This document shows, one piece after another, positions 4,784-5,519 of a stretch of 5,519 bases of DNA; within the stretch, counting starts at the first letter, position 1, and each line of letters opens with the position of its first letter. The notes under the pieces are model-generated. The model saw only the letters and a program-made list of their open reading frames with translations, was not told where the DNA came from and searched no databases. The DNA is from Bacteroidales bacterium (lineage in GTDB: Bacteria > Bacteroidota > Bacteroidia > Bacteroidales > UBA932). Both the position numbers and the translations under genes were made by a program. Location: the NCBI GenBank assembly GCA_016283985.1, contig JAEENZ010000094.1, forward strand, positions 1 to 5,519. Reading direction: 5' to 3'.

Positions 4784-5519
4784 TTACAATTCAGCCTTCA
4801 AGACAACTATCGAATTATCTTTGAACAGTCTCTCGGGAATGTGGATTTCGGTGCATCCGTCTTCGCTTGCCATTTCCAATACCTGTCCGGTCTCGAGTGC
4901 GCAACACCCTTTTGTAAGCACAGAAGGGATCGAGACAGAGGATTTAGGCTCGGTTATGAAGATATAGAGGTATCTATCGTCTCCTTCCGTTTTCTCTGTT
5001 AGATATACATCCCCGTCATCCACTTTAAGTGATGACGGCTGGGTGCCATAAACCGCCTCTCCGTTTGTCCCCAGCCATGCACCCATCTCCCTGAGCCGCC
5101 TCACGGCAGGGGCCGGAAGCGTGCCGTCGGCCTTGGGACCGACATTCAGCAGGTAGTTGCCTCCCATCGAGGTGTTGCTGACAAGATAACGGAGCATCCT
5201 GGTGGCAGGCTTCCAGTTATAGTCTTTGCCATGATATGCCCAGGAGTTCTGCATTGTGGCCGGAGTCTGCCAAGGTTTGTCCAGCATCTCTTTCGGATAA
5301 GAGTTGTCGTGCATCTCCAGGAAATCGATATTATCTCCTGGATCCGAAAAGCAAATACGGCCGTTGATGAGGCATTTGTCGCTATAGGTCCTCACCAGTC
5401 GGATAAGTTCGTCCCTGCGTTCCGGAGTGATATGGTTATCCCAGCCCCATGTGTCAAACCATAAAAGGTCGGGATCGTATTTCTTGATAAGTTCCTTTAC
5501 CTGCGGAAGGGATTTCCTC
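4784..5519 (-). CDS. Alpha-L-fucosidase, GH29 (C-terminal part; gene continues past the right edge)
   Basis: The visible 244 residues are the end of a glycoside hydrolase family 29 exo-alpha-L-fucosidase, which removes fucose from host mucin, milk or plant glycans. The catalytic part shows 'YDPDLLWFDTWGW' with the probable nucleophile Asp22 of the visible fragment, then 'INGRI', 'KPWQTPATMQNSW' and the strongly conserved 'GGNYLLNVGPKADGTLP', followed by 'WLGTNGEAVYGT'. A beta-rich C-terminal domain follows to the TAA at 4784. A GTG at 5393-5395 is in frame but is not the start, because the family signature continues upstream to the edge. The N-terminal signal peptide and the first half of the barrel lie outside the window. 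The gene is 100 bases from the peroxide operon, which has its own promoter, so they are unlikely to be one unit. The acid/base residue cannot be assigned with confidence; E68 is one candidate. Confidence 0.93.
   Translation of the reverse strand, partial: RKSLPQVKELIKKYDPDLLWFDTWGWDNHITPERRDELIRLVRTYSDKCLINGRICFSDPGDNIDFLEMHDNSYPKEMLDKPWQTPATMQNSWAYHGKDYNWKPATRMLRYLVSNTSMGGNYLLNVGPKADGTLPAPAVRRLREMGAWLGTNGEAVYGTQPSSLKVDDGDVYLTEKTEGDDRYLYIFITEPKSSVSIPSVLTKGCCALETGQVLEMASEDGCTEIHIPERLFKDNSIVVLKAEL

Noticed and set aside
1..5519. CRISPR array, insertion sequence, tRNA or rRNA
   Set aside because: I saw no regularly spaced repeats, no transposase or integrase motifs, and no tRNA or rRNA-like structures.

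Overview
The window looks like a piece of a Bacteroidales chromosome, probably from a gut or other host-associated species. Four things point there. A fimbrillin-type lipoprotein has its small companion ORF. A GH29 alpha-L-fucosidase is present. Start codons lack Shine-Dalgarno sequences. Promoters carry the Bacteroidetes -7 element TAnnTTTG, in one case with TTG exactly 19 bp upstream. Everything here is from reading the sequence; no database was searched.

Layout, left to right. Positions 1-210 hold no convincing gene. Then four minus-strand genes lie close together, transcribed right to left: an isoprenylcysteine-methyltransferase-family membrane protein (2254-2727), a ZIP metal transporter (1428-2192), a 57-residue small ORF (1232-1405), and a fimbrillin-like lipoprotein (211-1257) whose start lies inside the small ORF. 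A GreA-type transcript cleavage factor (2790-3257) runs the other way from a shared divergent promoter region, and its tail overlaps the next gene by 14 bases.

The most interesting part is a compact minus-strand peroxide and iron operon at 3244-4683. A bacterioferritin-like protein is followed after 1 nt by a thiol glutathione peroxidase, which is followed (TAATG overlap) by an OhrR-type MarR repressor with its N-terminal sensing cysteine and two partner tyrosines. Upstream there is a textbook Bacteroidetes promoter. Two near-identical dyads (ATCGCAAGCGAT and ATCGTTCACGAT) sit on its -33 box and its expected transcription start. The simplest reading is that OhrR represses its own operon through these two sites and is released by organic peroxides. 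The peroxidase would then remove the peroxide, and the ferritin-like protein would handle iron or play another role. The ferritin-like protein is unusual: by eye, three of the six bacterioferritin diiron ligands are replaced, while the haem-ligand methionine is kept.

The right edge (4784-5519) is the C-terminal part of an alpha-L-fucosidase, a host-glycan-degrading enzyme that continues beyond the window and is separated from the peroxide operon by 100 bases.
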